Assembly: GCF_022802975.1 (NCBI RefSeq)
Contig: NZ_JAFEVZ010000002.1
Location: 434,001 to 498,000 of the forward strand
DNA length: 64,000 bases
Direction: 5' to 3'
DNA from: Flavobacterium pectinovorum
GTDB taxonomy: Bacteria; Bacteroidota; Bacteroidia; Flavobacteriales; Flavobacteriaceae
Part shown: piece by piece, positions 35,532-43,295 of the stretch
How positions within the stretch are numbered: position 1 is the first letter of the stretch
Layout: each line of letters starts with the position of its first letter
Made by a program: the position numbers and the translations under genes
Notes under the pieces: generated by a model
Database searches by the model: none
What the model saw: only the letters and a program-made list of their open reading frames with translations
Told to the model about the DNA's origin: nothing

Positions 35532-37367
35532 TTAATAGTTTAAGTTTAAATAAATAGTTGCGTTTCTTCCAGGCATATAGCGGCTTGGTAGCGCTTCATA
35601 TTTCTCGTTCCATAAATTGGCCACTCTGACACCAATTTTAAAAATATTTTTTTTGCTGAAATTGTAATCTGCACCAACGTTTGAAACATTATAAGCATCC
35701 AAAATGTACTTTGGATTATTATCTGATGTGGTAAAAATTTCTCCGGTGTACATAATTTGATAATAAGCCGAAAGCTTTTTGTAGTAATAAGATAATGAAC
35801 CGGTAAGTTTGTGATAGGGTACGTAAAAAAGCTGTTTATCAGTTTTGTCGTTTAATGAAACGGTGTATGCATAAGTTCCGCTAAAATCAAATGTATGCTT
35901 ATTGAAGTTTCTTTTCCATCCCAAAAGTGCTTCAGCGCCATAAATAGTAACTCTGTCTGTGTTTTCCGGAGACCAATTTCCAGAATTGTTTGGCAGCCAG
36001 CGAATCATATCTTTTATTTTCATTCCATAGGCGGTAACCGTGAGTCGAAAATCTTTATATTTAAATTCGTTTCCTATTTCTGCCTGAAAAGAGTTTTCAG
36101 GTTTTAAATCCGGATTACCGCTTCCTTCCCAGTACAAATCATTAAAGGTTGGAATTCTGAAATTTCTGGACACATTAACTTTAAGGTGATAAAAATCTGA
36201 AAAATTATATCTGGAACCAGCTGAAAAAAGAACCGGACTTTTATAAACATCTGAAATCTCTTTTCTGGCACTCCATTCATAATTCCATTTGTCATTTAAA
36301 TTATGTTTCCATAAAATGCTTGCTCCGCCAATTTCACGATTGTTTCTGCCAATTCCTGAGCCTAAACCGTTATTTTTTGTGTAGTCTAAAATTGTGCTGA
36401 CTTTTATTGCAGAAGAGATTGCATAATCAATATCATATTTTCCAATAAAACTTTTTACTCCTCCGGAAGTAAAACCTTCCCTTTTTATATCTTCATAATA
36501 TTTATAATGTTCAGAAATGTAAGCAAGTCTTAAATTAGATTCAAATTTGCTAAAATTACTGCTCCAGGTTAATAAATTTCGGGTATTGTAGTCTTGATAT
36601 TTGGTTTTGGTTTCATTTGGAGAAGTAAGCGAAAAATGACGCTCGCCATCAAATATTTCACTATAAAACTTAACAGTGTTTTTGTCGTTTATTTTATAGC
36701 CTACGGCGGCATTAAGGCTGTTATTGTAATACTGTCCGTTTTTATTCCACACTTCCTGACCAACAAATTTAAAATCGTTGTCTGAGCTGTTTCTTGTAAA
36801 ACTTGCATCCACACTCCATTTTTCGGTTGCTGCTGTAATACCGTAAACAGCACTTAAGGTATTAAATTCACCATAGTAAATCTGAAAATCATTTTTGAAA
36901 GTGTCGGTGAATTTTAAATCATTATTTAAATGAATCGTGCCTCCAATTGCACCACTGCCGTATACAACACTTCCTCCTCCTGCTTTAACATCAATAGAAT
37001 TAAAACTACGTGTAGAGATAGTATTAAAATCAGCCTGACCAAGTAATTGAGAGTTTATGTTTATTCCGTTCCAGACCACAACTGTTTGCTGCGAAGTAGT
37101 TCCTCTAAATGATGGAGATGAAGTCATTCCCAAACCATTTTCTTTAAAATAAATAACGGTGTTATAGTTTAAAAGGGAAGTTAATGAAGATTCATTTTTA
37201 CTGATAATAGAATCACTTAATCGTTGAATTGATTGTGTATTCGAAAATCTTTTAAGATTTGAGTCCGATACAACAACCTCTTTCAGTTTTGTAATAGAGT
37301 CATGTTGCGCCAAAATAAACTGGCACAAAAGCAGCAAGCAAAAAGTAAATCGTTTTTTTAAAATCAT
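35532..37367 (-). CDS. btuB: TonB-dependent vitamin B12 receptor (BtuB-like)
   Basis: From the ATG at 37367 the product is 611 aa with a signal peptide (MILKKRFTFCLLLLCQFILAQ). A plug domain (about residues 30-150) contains SFRGTTSQQTVVVWNGININSQLLGQADF, and a 22-strand barrel follows, ending RNATIYLNLNY. The open frame runs 41 codons further upstream, but that stretch is the cobalamin riboswitch, so it is not coding. The size is close to BtuB (about 600 aa). It imports cobalamins across the outer membrane with TonB energy. The riboswitch and the neighbouring cob and btu genes make the substrate assignment strong. Confidence 0.9.
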   Translation of the reverse strand: MILKKRFTFCLLLLCQFILAQHDSITKLKEVVVSDSNLKRFSNTQSIQRLSDSIISKNESSLTSLLNYNTVIYFKENGLGMTSSPSFRGTTSQQTVVVWNGININSQLLGQADFNTISTRSFNSIDVKAGGGSVVYGSGAIGGTIHLNNDLKFTDTFKNDFQIYYGEFNTLSAVYGITAATEKWSVDASFTRNSSDNDFKFVGQEVWNKNGQYYNNSLNAAVGYKINDKNTVKFYSEIFDGERHFSLTSPNETKTKYQDYNTRNLLTWSSNFSKFESNLRLAYISEHYKYYEDIKREGFTSGGVKSFIGKYDIDYAISSAIKVSTILDYTKNNGLGSGIGRNNREIGGASILWKHNLNDKWNYEWSARKEISDVYKSPVLFSAGSRYNFSDFYHLKVNVSRNFRIPTFNDLYWEGSGNPDLKPENSFQAEIGNEFKYKDFRLTVTAYGMKIKDMIRWLPNNSGNWSPENTDRVTIYGAEALLGWKRNFNKHTFDFSGTYAYTVSLNDKTDKQLFYVPYHKLTGSLSYYYKKLSAYYQIMYTGEIFTTSDNNPKYILDAYNVSNVGADYNFSKKNIFKIGVRVANLWNEKYEALPSRYMPGRNATIYLNLNY

Positions 37368-37407
37368 AATTTCTACACTCTTTTTCCCGAGAGTTCGATA
37401 TTTGTTT

Positions 37408-37585
37408 ATAAAGGCAGGTCTCCTGGCTTGCGTCTTGTTGTTTACCTTCCCATCACGTATGATATGACAGTGGTTTGTAGTTAACAACAAGCATTCTTTA
37501 ATACAGAACTAAGCTTACAGTTGCGGGTACAGCTCAAGATTTGACTTGATTCCCTTTTAATGTGTTTAATAAAAACACAACCTTA
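37408..37585 (-). promoter_or_regulatory. Cobalamin riboswitch upstream of the btuB-like gene
   Basis: On the minus strand the leader shows, in order, AAAAGGGAA, GCTGTACCCGCAACTGTAA, a CACTG segment, GGGAAGG and the B12-box-like GCCAGGAGACCTGCC (plus-strand 37413-37427). This is the full signature order of a cobalamin riboswitch. The receptor start codon lies about 40 nt beyond the B12 box, so control of translation or early termination is likely. B12 should switch off the receptor and the propeller gene. Confidence 0.95.
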
Positions 37586-37593
37586 ATTTGGTG

Positions 37594-37626
37594 CAAAGAT
37601 AAAGTTAAATATATTGAATATTCAAA
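37594..37626 (-). promoter_or_regulatory. Promoter of the B12 riboswitch transcript
   Basis: On the minus strand TTTG (37623-37626) is followed after about 21 bases by TATCTTTG (37594-37601). The start of transcription falls just before the riboswitch. Confidence 0.6.
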
Positions 37627-37670
37627 ATTTGTTTTACTTTTCAGATTATAATGCAAAACAGTGAGAGGAA

Positions 37671-38204
37671 TTACAGGTTTAGTTTGATAACTTGTCCGAA
37701 ATTTACTTTGTTTTCGAATGCTTTTTTTAAAGGCAATGAAGTTTGGTGGCACAAAAGGCTTCTGATAATGCCTGCATGGGCAACAATTATGACAGGATGA
37801 ATTGTTTCTGAAATTTTATCAGACAAAAAACTTTTAACCCTTTTATGAAGTTCAGAAAAAGACTCTCCGTTAGCAACTTTTATGTTGACAAAATTTTCCA
37901 TCCAGGGATTGAGTTGTTCGGGCGGAATATCATTCCAGTTTTTTAATTCCCAATCGCCAAAATTCATTTCTTTTAAGCGTTCGTCTTCTTGGTACGAAAT
38001 GGGTTTAATATTCTTTTCAATGTATTTTGCCAGAATCACACAGCGTTTTAAAGGACTCGAAAAAATAATGGCTTCCTGAGGTAATTGCGTAAGAATATTT
38101 TCAAAAACAATATCAAAAGGTTTTGCCAAATCCACATCAGATTGTCCGTAGCAAATTCCTTTTTCGCAGATCGTTTCGGTATGACGTACTAGATAAATTT
38201 CCAT
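37671..38204 (-). CDS. cobC: Alpha-ribazole phosphatase (histidine phosphatase family)
   Basis: From the ATG at 38204 the product is 177 aa and begins MEIYLVRHTE, the RHG/RHT phosphohistidine motif. A second catalytic His lies in IIVAHAGIIRSLLCH (about residues 140-155). A longer frame adds a Ser-rich, non-conserved stretch and is rejected. Set among cob genes, it should remove the 5-phosphate from alpha-ribazole phosphate (or from adenosylcobalamin 5-phosphate). It overlaps cobS by 16 nt. Confidence 0.88.
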   Translation of the reverse strand: MEIYLVRHTETICEKGICYGQSDVDLAKPFDIVFENILTQLPQEAIIFSSPLKRCVILAKYIEKNIKPISYQEDERLKEMNFGDWELKNWNDIPPEQLNPWMENFVNIKVANGESFSELHKRVKSFLSDKISETIHPVIIVAHAGIIRSLLCHQTSLPLKKAFENKVNFGQVIKLNL

Positions 38205-38974
38205 AAAAAAAGAATGCTTAAATAATAAACTACTTCGCAAACTTGTTGAGTCGCTCCTAAACAATCTCCTGTATAACCATCAATCCATTTCTGAAAATAA
38301 TGAGCCATAAAATAACGAGTCAGGAAAACAGGAATTAAAGTGAAAAGTATTTTGTATTGAAAATAGGAAACTACTATTAACGGCAGTAATCCGAAGAAAA
38401 AAGCTCCGAAAACTTCTTTCCAGCTATATTTTTTTGCAATTGGTTTGCTTTTGCTGGAAGCGTCATCGCGCGAATATTCATGAGTAAAAATAATTGAAAT
38501 TGCGGCTAAACGACTTATAGAATGAGCAGAAATAAACAAAAGAAAAATCAGAAAATTGTAATTTGTAAAATGTGAGATGGTTTCTGAGAGTAATTTGAAT
38601 TTCAATAAAAAAAGCAGCACCAAACCAATGGCTCCATAAGCACCAATGGCACTGTCTTTCATAATTGTCAGAATTTTTTCTTTGGTCCAGCCTCCGCCAA
38701 AACCGTCGCAAACATCGGCAAAACCGTCTTCATGAAAAGCGCCAGTTGTTAATATTGAAGCGATAATTCCTAAAATTACAGCCGTTTCTGTAGAGAGAAA
38801 AAGAGAAGCAATATAAAAAACAAGAAATGAGATGCTCCCGACAATCCAGCCAATAAAAGGAAAATAACGCGTAGCCTTGTTTAAATATTCAGGATCGTGA
38901 CTGATGTTTTTCGGACATGGAATCCGGGTGTAAAACATTAGACAAGTGAAGAAAATATGTAGTTCTTTTTTCAT
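38189..38974 (-). CDS. cobS: Adenosylcobinamide-GDP ribazoletransferase (cobalamin synthase)
   Basis: From the ATG at 38974 the product is 261 aa. It is an integral membrane protein with about six spans. The CobS signature DGFADVCDGFGGGWTKEKILTIMKDSAIGAYG sits at about residues 80-110, with its Asp-rich metal-binding motif. It joins adenosylcobinamide-GDP to alpha-ribazole (or its phosphate), the last step of nucleotide-loop assembly, at the inner membrane. The extra N-terminal codons of the longer frame are made of a 13-bp tandem repeat (38993-39044) and are not coding. Confidence 0.93.
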   Translation of the reverse strand: MKKELHIFFTCLMFYTRIPCPKNISHDPEYLNKATRYFPFIGWIVGSISFLVFYIASLFLSTETAVILGIIASILTTGAFHEDGFADVCDGFGGGWTKEKILTIMKDSAIGAYGAIGLVLLFLLKFKLLSETISHFTNYNFLIFLLFISAHSISRLAAISIIFTHEYSRDDASSKSKPIAKKYSWKEVFGAFFFGLLPLIVVSYFQYKILFTLIPVFLTRYFMAHYFQKWIDGYTGDCLGATQQVCEVVYYLSILFLWKFI

Positions 38975-38992
38975 TGAAATTGGTTTGTGGTA

Positions 38993-39044
38993 TTTTTGCA
39001 ATTGATTTTTGCAATTGATTTTTGCAATTGATTTTTGCAATTGA
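38993..39044. repeat. 13-bp tandem repeat, four perfect copies
   Basis: The unit tttttgcaattga occurs four times in a row between the bluB-cobT fusion and cobS. Related gattttt/caatt phrases recur at 40733-40860 and 40905-40950. Confidence 0.9.
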
Positions 39045-39052
39045 TATTGTAT

Positions 39053-40732
39053 TTACTTTCTGCTAATGCCTGCACTTTCAAAACTGGCCATTTCGTTTAA
39101 AAAAGCTTCTGCCGATTTTAAAATAGGAAAAGTAATTGCACAGCCAGTTCCTTCGCCTAGGCGTAAATCTAAATTTAAAATTGGTTTTGCCTTTAAATAA
39201 TCTAATAATTTTTGATGTGCTTTTTCGGCGGAGCAATGGCTAAAAACAGCATTTTTATGAATATCAGGATTTATTTTAGAAGCAATTAAAAAGGCGACAC
39301 TGCAAATAAAACCATCAACAAGTATTATCATTTTATTTTCAAAAGCCGTTACCATTCCGCTTGCCATCTGTATGATTTCAAAACCTCCAAAGTAAGCGAG
39401 TTGCTGCATTAATTCGGCTGGACCGGAATAATTTTCGATTGCATTTTTTAGCAGGTTTTGTTTCTGAATCAATTTGTCATCAAGAACTCCCGTTCCTTTT
39501 CCAACACATTCTTCAATTGAAAAACCAGTTAAAAGGCTCATCAGAACTGAAGCTGTCGAAGTGTTTCCAATTCCCATTTCACCAAAACCAATACAGTTAC
39601 AACCAGTTTTGGCAATAGTTTCAATAATTAATTTGCCTTTTTCAAAACACAATTGCAATTCGGTTTCGCTCATTGCCGGTGCATGCAAAAAAGATTGGGT
39701 TCCTTTGGCGATTTTAGCATTGATTAATTTAGCATTCGTTGGAAAATCATAATTGACACCCGAATCTACAATGGAGAGTTTTATATCATGTTGATTGCAG
39801 AAGACATTAATTGCGGCGCCTCCTTCGAGAAAATTATGAACCATTTGTCTGGTTACATCCTGCGGATAAGCACTCACACCATGATTTGCAATTCCGTGAT
39901 CTGCTGCGAAAACCACAATATTCGGATTTGTTATTTTGGGATTTAAAGTTTTAAAAACGATTCCTAATTGAAAAGCTAAAGTTTCTAAAGTTCCCAAAGC
40001 ACCAAGCGGTTTGGTTTTAGAATCTATTTTTTCCTGTAAAAGTCTGCTGAAATTCGTTGTGTTTTCAGTTTCAGGTTGAGATTTTAAAACAAAATCAGAA
40101 ATATAATTTGGAGTAACATTTTTAATTTCAGTACAATCCGGTGCTTCCGATTTTTGTTTCCAGTGCAATTGCTGTAACATCGGTTGATTGTCATAATTCG
40201 TAGCTGGTTTTCCAATGCAGAAATAGCCCAGAGGTTCAATGTTTTCGGGTAAATCGAGTATTTTTTTAAACTGATAATAATTCAAAATCGAAACCCAGCC
40301 CATTCCGTAACCTTGTTCTGTCAGCGAGAGCCAGATATTTTGCGCTGCACAAACCGAACTAAATTTTACTGCCTCATTACTGCCTACAGTTCCAATCGTA
40401 AACTGATTCAGAACCGATCTGTCGTAAGCAATGATGAGTCCAATTGGAGCTTCTTCAATTGCTTCCAGTTTAAGGGATTTATAATGCTCTTTTTGCTCCG
40501 GATTATCCGTGAGTTCCTCGGCCTTTTTATTATAATCCAAAAACAGCTTTTTAACAGCGCTTTTTACTTCTGTCGATTTGATGATGTAATATCTCGTGGC
40601 ATCGGTCAGTCCTACAGAAGGCGCCCAATGTCCGGCCTGTAAAGCTTTTTCAATCACTTCGTCAGGAACAGCATCGTTTGTAAAATGTCGGGTATCACGG
40701 CGTGATTTTAATATATTGTCTAAATAGCTCAT
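39053..40732 (-). CDS. Fused BluB-CobT: DMB synthase and nicotinate-nucleotide:DMB phosphoribosyltransferase
   Basis: The 559-aa protein joins two enzymes of lower-ligand synthesis. Residues 1 to about 212 are a BluB nitroreductase-fold domain (RRDTRHF, WAPSVGL, GYGMGWVSILNYYQF, LGYFCIGKPA), which cuts flavin to make 5,6-dimethylbenzimidazole. Residues about 222-559 are CobT, with DSKTKPLGALGTLETLA, AADHGIANHGVSAYPQDVT, GEMGIGNTSTAS and the catalytic Glu in LRLGEGTGCA. It then attaches the ribose phosphate. The linker is short, so product channelling is plausible. In the BluB part, DAT replaces the usual QPW after SVGL. The gene lies between cobU and cobS and has no riboswitch of its own. Confidence 0.9.
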   Translation of the reverse strand: MSYLDNILKSRRDTRHFTNDAVPDEVIEKALQAGHWAPSVGLTDATRYYIIKSTEVKSAVKKLFLDYNKKAEELTDNPEQKEHYKSLKLEAIEEAPIGLIIAYDRSVLNQFTIGTVGSNEAVKFSSVCAAQNIWLSLTEQGYGMGWVSILNYYQFKKILDLPENIEPLGYFCIGKPATNYDNQPMLQQLHWKQKSEAPDCTEIKNVTPNYISDFVLKSQPETENTTNFSRLLQEKIDSKTKPLGALGTLETLAFQLGIVFKTLNPKITNPNIVVFAADHGIANHGVSAYPQDVTRQMVHNFLEGGAAINVFCNQHDIKLSIVDSGVNYDFPTNAKLINAKIAKGTQSFLHAPAMSETELQLCFEKGKLIIETIAKTGCNCIGFGEMGIGNTSTASVLMSLLTGFSIEECVGKGTGVLDDKLIQKQNLLKNAIENYSGPAELMQQLAYFGGFEIIQMASGMVTAFENKMIILVDGFICSVAFLIASKINPDIHKNAVFSHCSAEKAHQKLLDYLKAKPILNLDLRLGEGTGCAITFPILKSAEAFLNEMASFESAGISRK

Positions 40733-40866
40733 TTTTCAAAAATCAATTACAATGTCAAATATCAATGGCAATTTCAAAAATCAATTTTAATAACAATATC
40801 AAACATCAAATTCAATATCAAAAAGCAATCTGAATGTTTGAATTTATGTAAAGTTAAGACAGCGCT

Positions 40867-40886
40867 TTGGAATTTGGAATTTAAAA
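40867..40886. repeat. 20-bp phrase shared with 61939-61958
   Basis: A stretch of ttggaattt repeats ending in taaaa is identical at 40867-40886 and 61939-61958. Both lie in AT-rich intergenic DNA, so this is a dispersed short repeat. Confidence 0.6.
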
Positions 40887-40956
40887 TTTGGAATTTCTTT
40901 ATTTATATTGATTTTTGAAATTGCCATTGATAATGATTTTTGTCATTGAAATTTGC

Positions 40957-41466
40957 CTACCCTTTTATTTTGACAGGTATTCCTGAAACCATCAGTACAA
41001 CTTCATGAGCATTTGAAGCCAGAAACTGATTCATCCAGCCCTGCAGTTCGGTAAATTTTCTGCCAATGTGGGTATCGGCATGAACGCCCATACCAATTTC
41101 GTTTGTTACAATAATCAGGTTGGTGTTTTGTTGACGGGCTATTTTTTCAAACTCAGCCTTTGCTTCTTCCAGTGATAAGGCAACATCATTTTTGGTATCA
41201 ACAAAAAAATTGGTCAGCCAGAGCGTTACACAGTCGATCAAGGCAGTTTTGCCTGAAAAATCAATTTCGCTCAAATACTTCTCTTTCTCAATATTGGTCC
41301 ATTGTTCGTTGCGTTCCTGCTGGTGACGGTTAATTCGGTTTTGAAAATCATCATCCCACTTTCTGGCCGTTGCCACATAAATTGGAGTATCAGAAAGTCG
41401 TAAAGCCAGATTTTGTGCATAACTGCTTTTTCCTGATCGTTCGCCTCCGGTTATTAAGTAAATCAT
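40957..41466 (-). CDS. cobU: Adenosylcobinamide kinase / adenosylcobinamide-phosphate guanylyltransferase
   Basis: The 169-aa protein has the P-loop GGERSGKS (residues 7-14), the YVATARKWDDDFQNRINRHQQER region with the GMP-carrying His, and NEIGMGVHADTHIGRKFTELQGWMNQ. That is the complete CobU pattern, only slightly shorter than the usual 180 residues. It phosphorylates cobinamide and adds GMP, so it takes imported or salvaged cobinamide into the pathway finished by CobS. Confidence 0.94.
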   Translation of the reverse strand: MIYLITGGERSGKSSYAQNLALRLSDTPIYVATARKWDDDFQNRINRHQQERNEQWTNIEKEKYLSEIDFSGKTALIDCVTLWLTNFFVDTKNDVALSLEEAKAEFEKIARQQNTNLIIVTNEIGMGVHADTHIGRKFTELQGWMNQFLASNAHEVVLMVSGIPVKIKG

Positions 41467-41480
41467 TGTTTATAATGTGA

Positions 41481-41557
41481 AATGTAAAAATGTAAAAATG
41501 TAAAAATGTAAAAATGTAAAATGTGATTTGTGATTTGTGATTTGTGATTTGTGATTT
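41481..41557. repeat. Two adjacent tandem arrays (8-bp x5 and 7-bp x5)
   Basis: Five copies of aatgtaaa (41481-41520) are followed at once by five copies of gtgattt (41523-41557). Both are perfect and lie in the gap between cobU and the cysteine-rich gene. Confidence 0.9.
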
Positions 41558-41640
41558 GTGAAAAGCGAGATGTAAAAGAATAGTTTTATTTGTAAATTCA
41601 ATCTTCACGCATTTAATAAATCACATTTTACATCTAACAG

Positions 41641-42003
41641 TTAATAAGGACAATGACGACAGGCATTTCCACAGCAGGTTCCCCTCTTTAAATGAAACCA
41701 GGTTTTAAAAACATAATTGCCATTTTCGATATAGTAGTCTATGTCTTCAACTAATTTTTCAGTTTTTGGTAAAGATATAGCTTTATTTTTAAGTGCTTTT
41801 TTAGGAGTAATAGTTTCAACATAGGCATCAATTTTGTCAATGCATGCTTCTTTAAAACATTTAGGGCAAAGGCAATCTCCTCCTTCTGAAAGATTAAAAA
41901 TAGGAGGAAAATCATTACACCAGCAATTATTTTCAGTAGAAATGTTTCCGCAGCTAAAAGAGGATTCACAGCTCGAACAAACTTTTGTTTTTAGACTATT
42001 CAT
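41641..42003 (-). CDS. Cysteine-rich protein with CWC and DUF5522 domains
   Basis: The 120-aa protein has an N-terminal cysteine-rich CWC-type region (CSSCESSFSCG, NNCWC, CLCPKCFKEAC; about residues 8-55). A C-terminal DUF5522 segment follows (DIDYYIENGNYVFKTWFHLKRGTCCGNACRHCPY; about 87-120). The many Cys pairs suggest metal or iron-sulfur binding. The function is unknown. It has its own TACCTTTA-like box upstream (42041-42048, minus strand), so it is probably not part of the B12 operon. Confidence 0.82.
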   Translation of the reverse strand: MNSLKTKVCSSCESSFSCGNISTENNCWCNDFPPIFNLSEGGDCLCPKCFKEACIDKIDAYVETITPKKALKNKAISLPKTEKLVEDIDYYIENGNYVFKTWFHLKRGTCCGNACRHCPY

Positions 42004-42072
42004 AAATATGTAAAAATTGGTTTGTCTGAATTTGTAAGAATAAAGGTAAATAAAAAAAATAATAAATTACGT

Positions 42073-42080
42073 TACCTTTG
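42073..42080 (+). promoter_or_regulatory. -7 box for btuF-btuC
   Basis: TACCTTTG matches TAnnTTTG, 72 nt upstream of btuF. No second cobalamin riboswitch was found in this 148-bp gap. Confidence 0.5.
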
Positions 42081-42151
42081 TCATTATTGATAAAGACATC
42101 AATGAGAACAGACAATAATAATGCCATATTCCCTGAAACCATAACACCTAT

Positions 42152-43294
42152 ATGAAACATTTATTTTCCAAATTTATTTTTATTGTATCTTTTTTTCTTC
42201 TGACGGGATGTAAGAAAAATGAAAACACAGAAATTATAACTTCTAAAATCCCTCAAAACAGTATAGAATATGCCTCAGGGCTTTCGATCGTAAAACATGA
42301 AGGATATTCAGTGGTAACGATTTCAAATCCATGGCCAAATGCTACTAAAAATTTTAAATATGTTTTAAAAGAAAAAGATGTTAAAGTCCCGGATAGTTTG
42401 CAATCTTATACTACTATTAAAGTTCCTTTAGAATCTGTTGTAGTTACTTCAACAACGAATATTCCGTTTCTTGAAATGCTTAATGTCGAAAATAAACTGA
42501 CAGGATTTCCGCATACAGATTATATTTCTTCTGAAAAAACAAGAGCATTAATAGACAAAGGTTCTGTTAAAAACGTTGGTCAAAACGAAAAATTAAATAT
42601 AGAACAGTTAATAGATTTAGCACCGGATTTAATTGTGACTTTTGGAGTAGACAATAATAATCCAATGTTGGATAATTTGAAAAAAAGTGGTTTAAATGTA
42701 TTGATTCAGGGCGATTGGATGGAACAGTCCCCTTTAGGAAAAGCAGAATGGATAAAACTTTACGGAGCTTTATTTGGCAAAGAAGACAAAGCAAAAGAAT
42801 TGTTCGACAAAATCGTTACAAGTTATAATCAGGCTAAGAAATTAGTAGCTGAAAAACCTGCAAGTTCTACTGTTTTATACGGTTCGATGTACGAAGATGT
42901 CTGGTATGTTGCCAAAGGAAATAGTTGGGTTGCCCAATTTATGAAAGATGCTCAGGCTAATTATTTATGGTCAGATTTAGAAGGAACAGGAAGTCAGGGT
43001 TTGTCATTTGAAAAAGTTCTGGATAAAGCCAAAACAGCCAATTTTTGGATTGTTTCGGGTTCTTTTAAAACCCTAGACGAATTACAGAAAGCGAATCCGC
43101 ATTATAGTGAATTTGATGCTTTTGCCAATAAATCAGTTTATTGTTTAGAAAGTAAGTTTGGTGCTACCGGCGGAACTATTTATTATGAATTATCCCCAAG
43201 CCGTCCGGATTTGGTACTCAAAGATTATATCAAAATTTTCCACCCGGATTTACTGCCTGGGTATGAGTTTACTTTTGCAACCAAACTGAATTAA
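42152..43294 (+). CDS. btuF: Cobalamin ABC transporter substrate-binding lipoprotein (BtuF-like)
   Basis: The 380-aa protein is a lipoprotein (FIVSFFLLTGC, Cys20) with the periplasmic-binding-protein fold of the siderophore/B12 class. It shows VVTSTTNIPFLEMLNVENKLTGFP, EKLNIEQLIDLAPDLIVTFG and a C-terminal lobe. It should carry cobalamin or cobinamide from the outer-membrane receptor to the inner-membrane permease. Iron siderophores are the alternative substrate, but the neighbourhood favours B12. The permease starts 1 nt after its stop. Confidence 0.86.
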   Translation: MKHLFSKFIFIVSFFLLTGCKKNENTEIITSKIPQNSIEYASGLSIVKHEGYSVVTISNPWPNATKNFKYVLKEKDVKVPDSLQSYTTIKVPLESVVVTSTTNIPFLEMLNVENKLTGFPHTDYISSEKTRALIDKGSVKNVGQNEKLNIEQLIDLAPDLIVTFGVDNNNPMLDNLKKSGLNVLIQGDWMEQSPLGKAEWIKLYGALFGKEDKAKELFDKIVTSYNQAKKLVAEKPASSTVLYGSMYEDVWYVAKGNSWVAQFMKDAQANYLWSDLEGTGSQGLSFEKVLDKAKTANFWIVSGSFKTLDELQKANPHYSEFDAFANKSVYCLESKFGATGGTIYYELSPSRPDLVLKDYIKIFHPDLLPGYEFTFATKLN

Positions 43295-43295
43295 A

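Noticed and set aside
37368..37490. N-terminal extension of the B12 receptor
   Set aside because: The stretch is the cobalamin riboswitch, and the signal peptide begins at the later ATG at 37367.
41481..41557. Short CRISPR-like array
   Set aside because: The units are 7-8 bp with no spacers, and no cas genes are present. The same holds for 46693-46786 and 38993-39044.
42004..42151. Second cobalamin riboswitch before btuF
   Set aside because: None of the conserved boxes (GCCAGGAGACC, CCCGCAACTG) is present on either strand.
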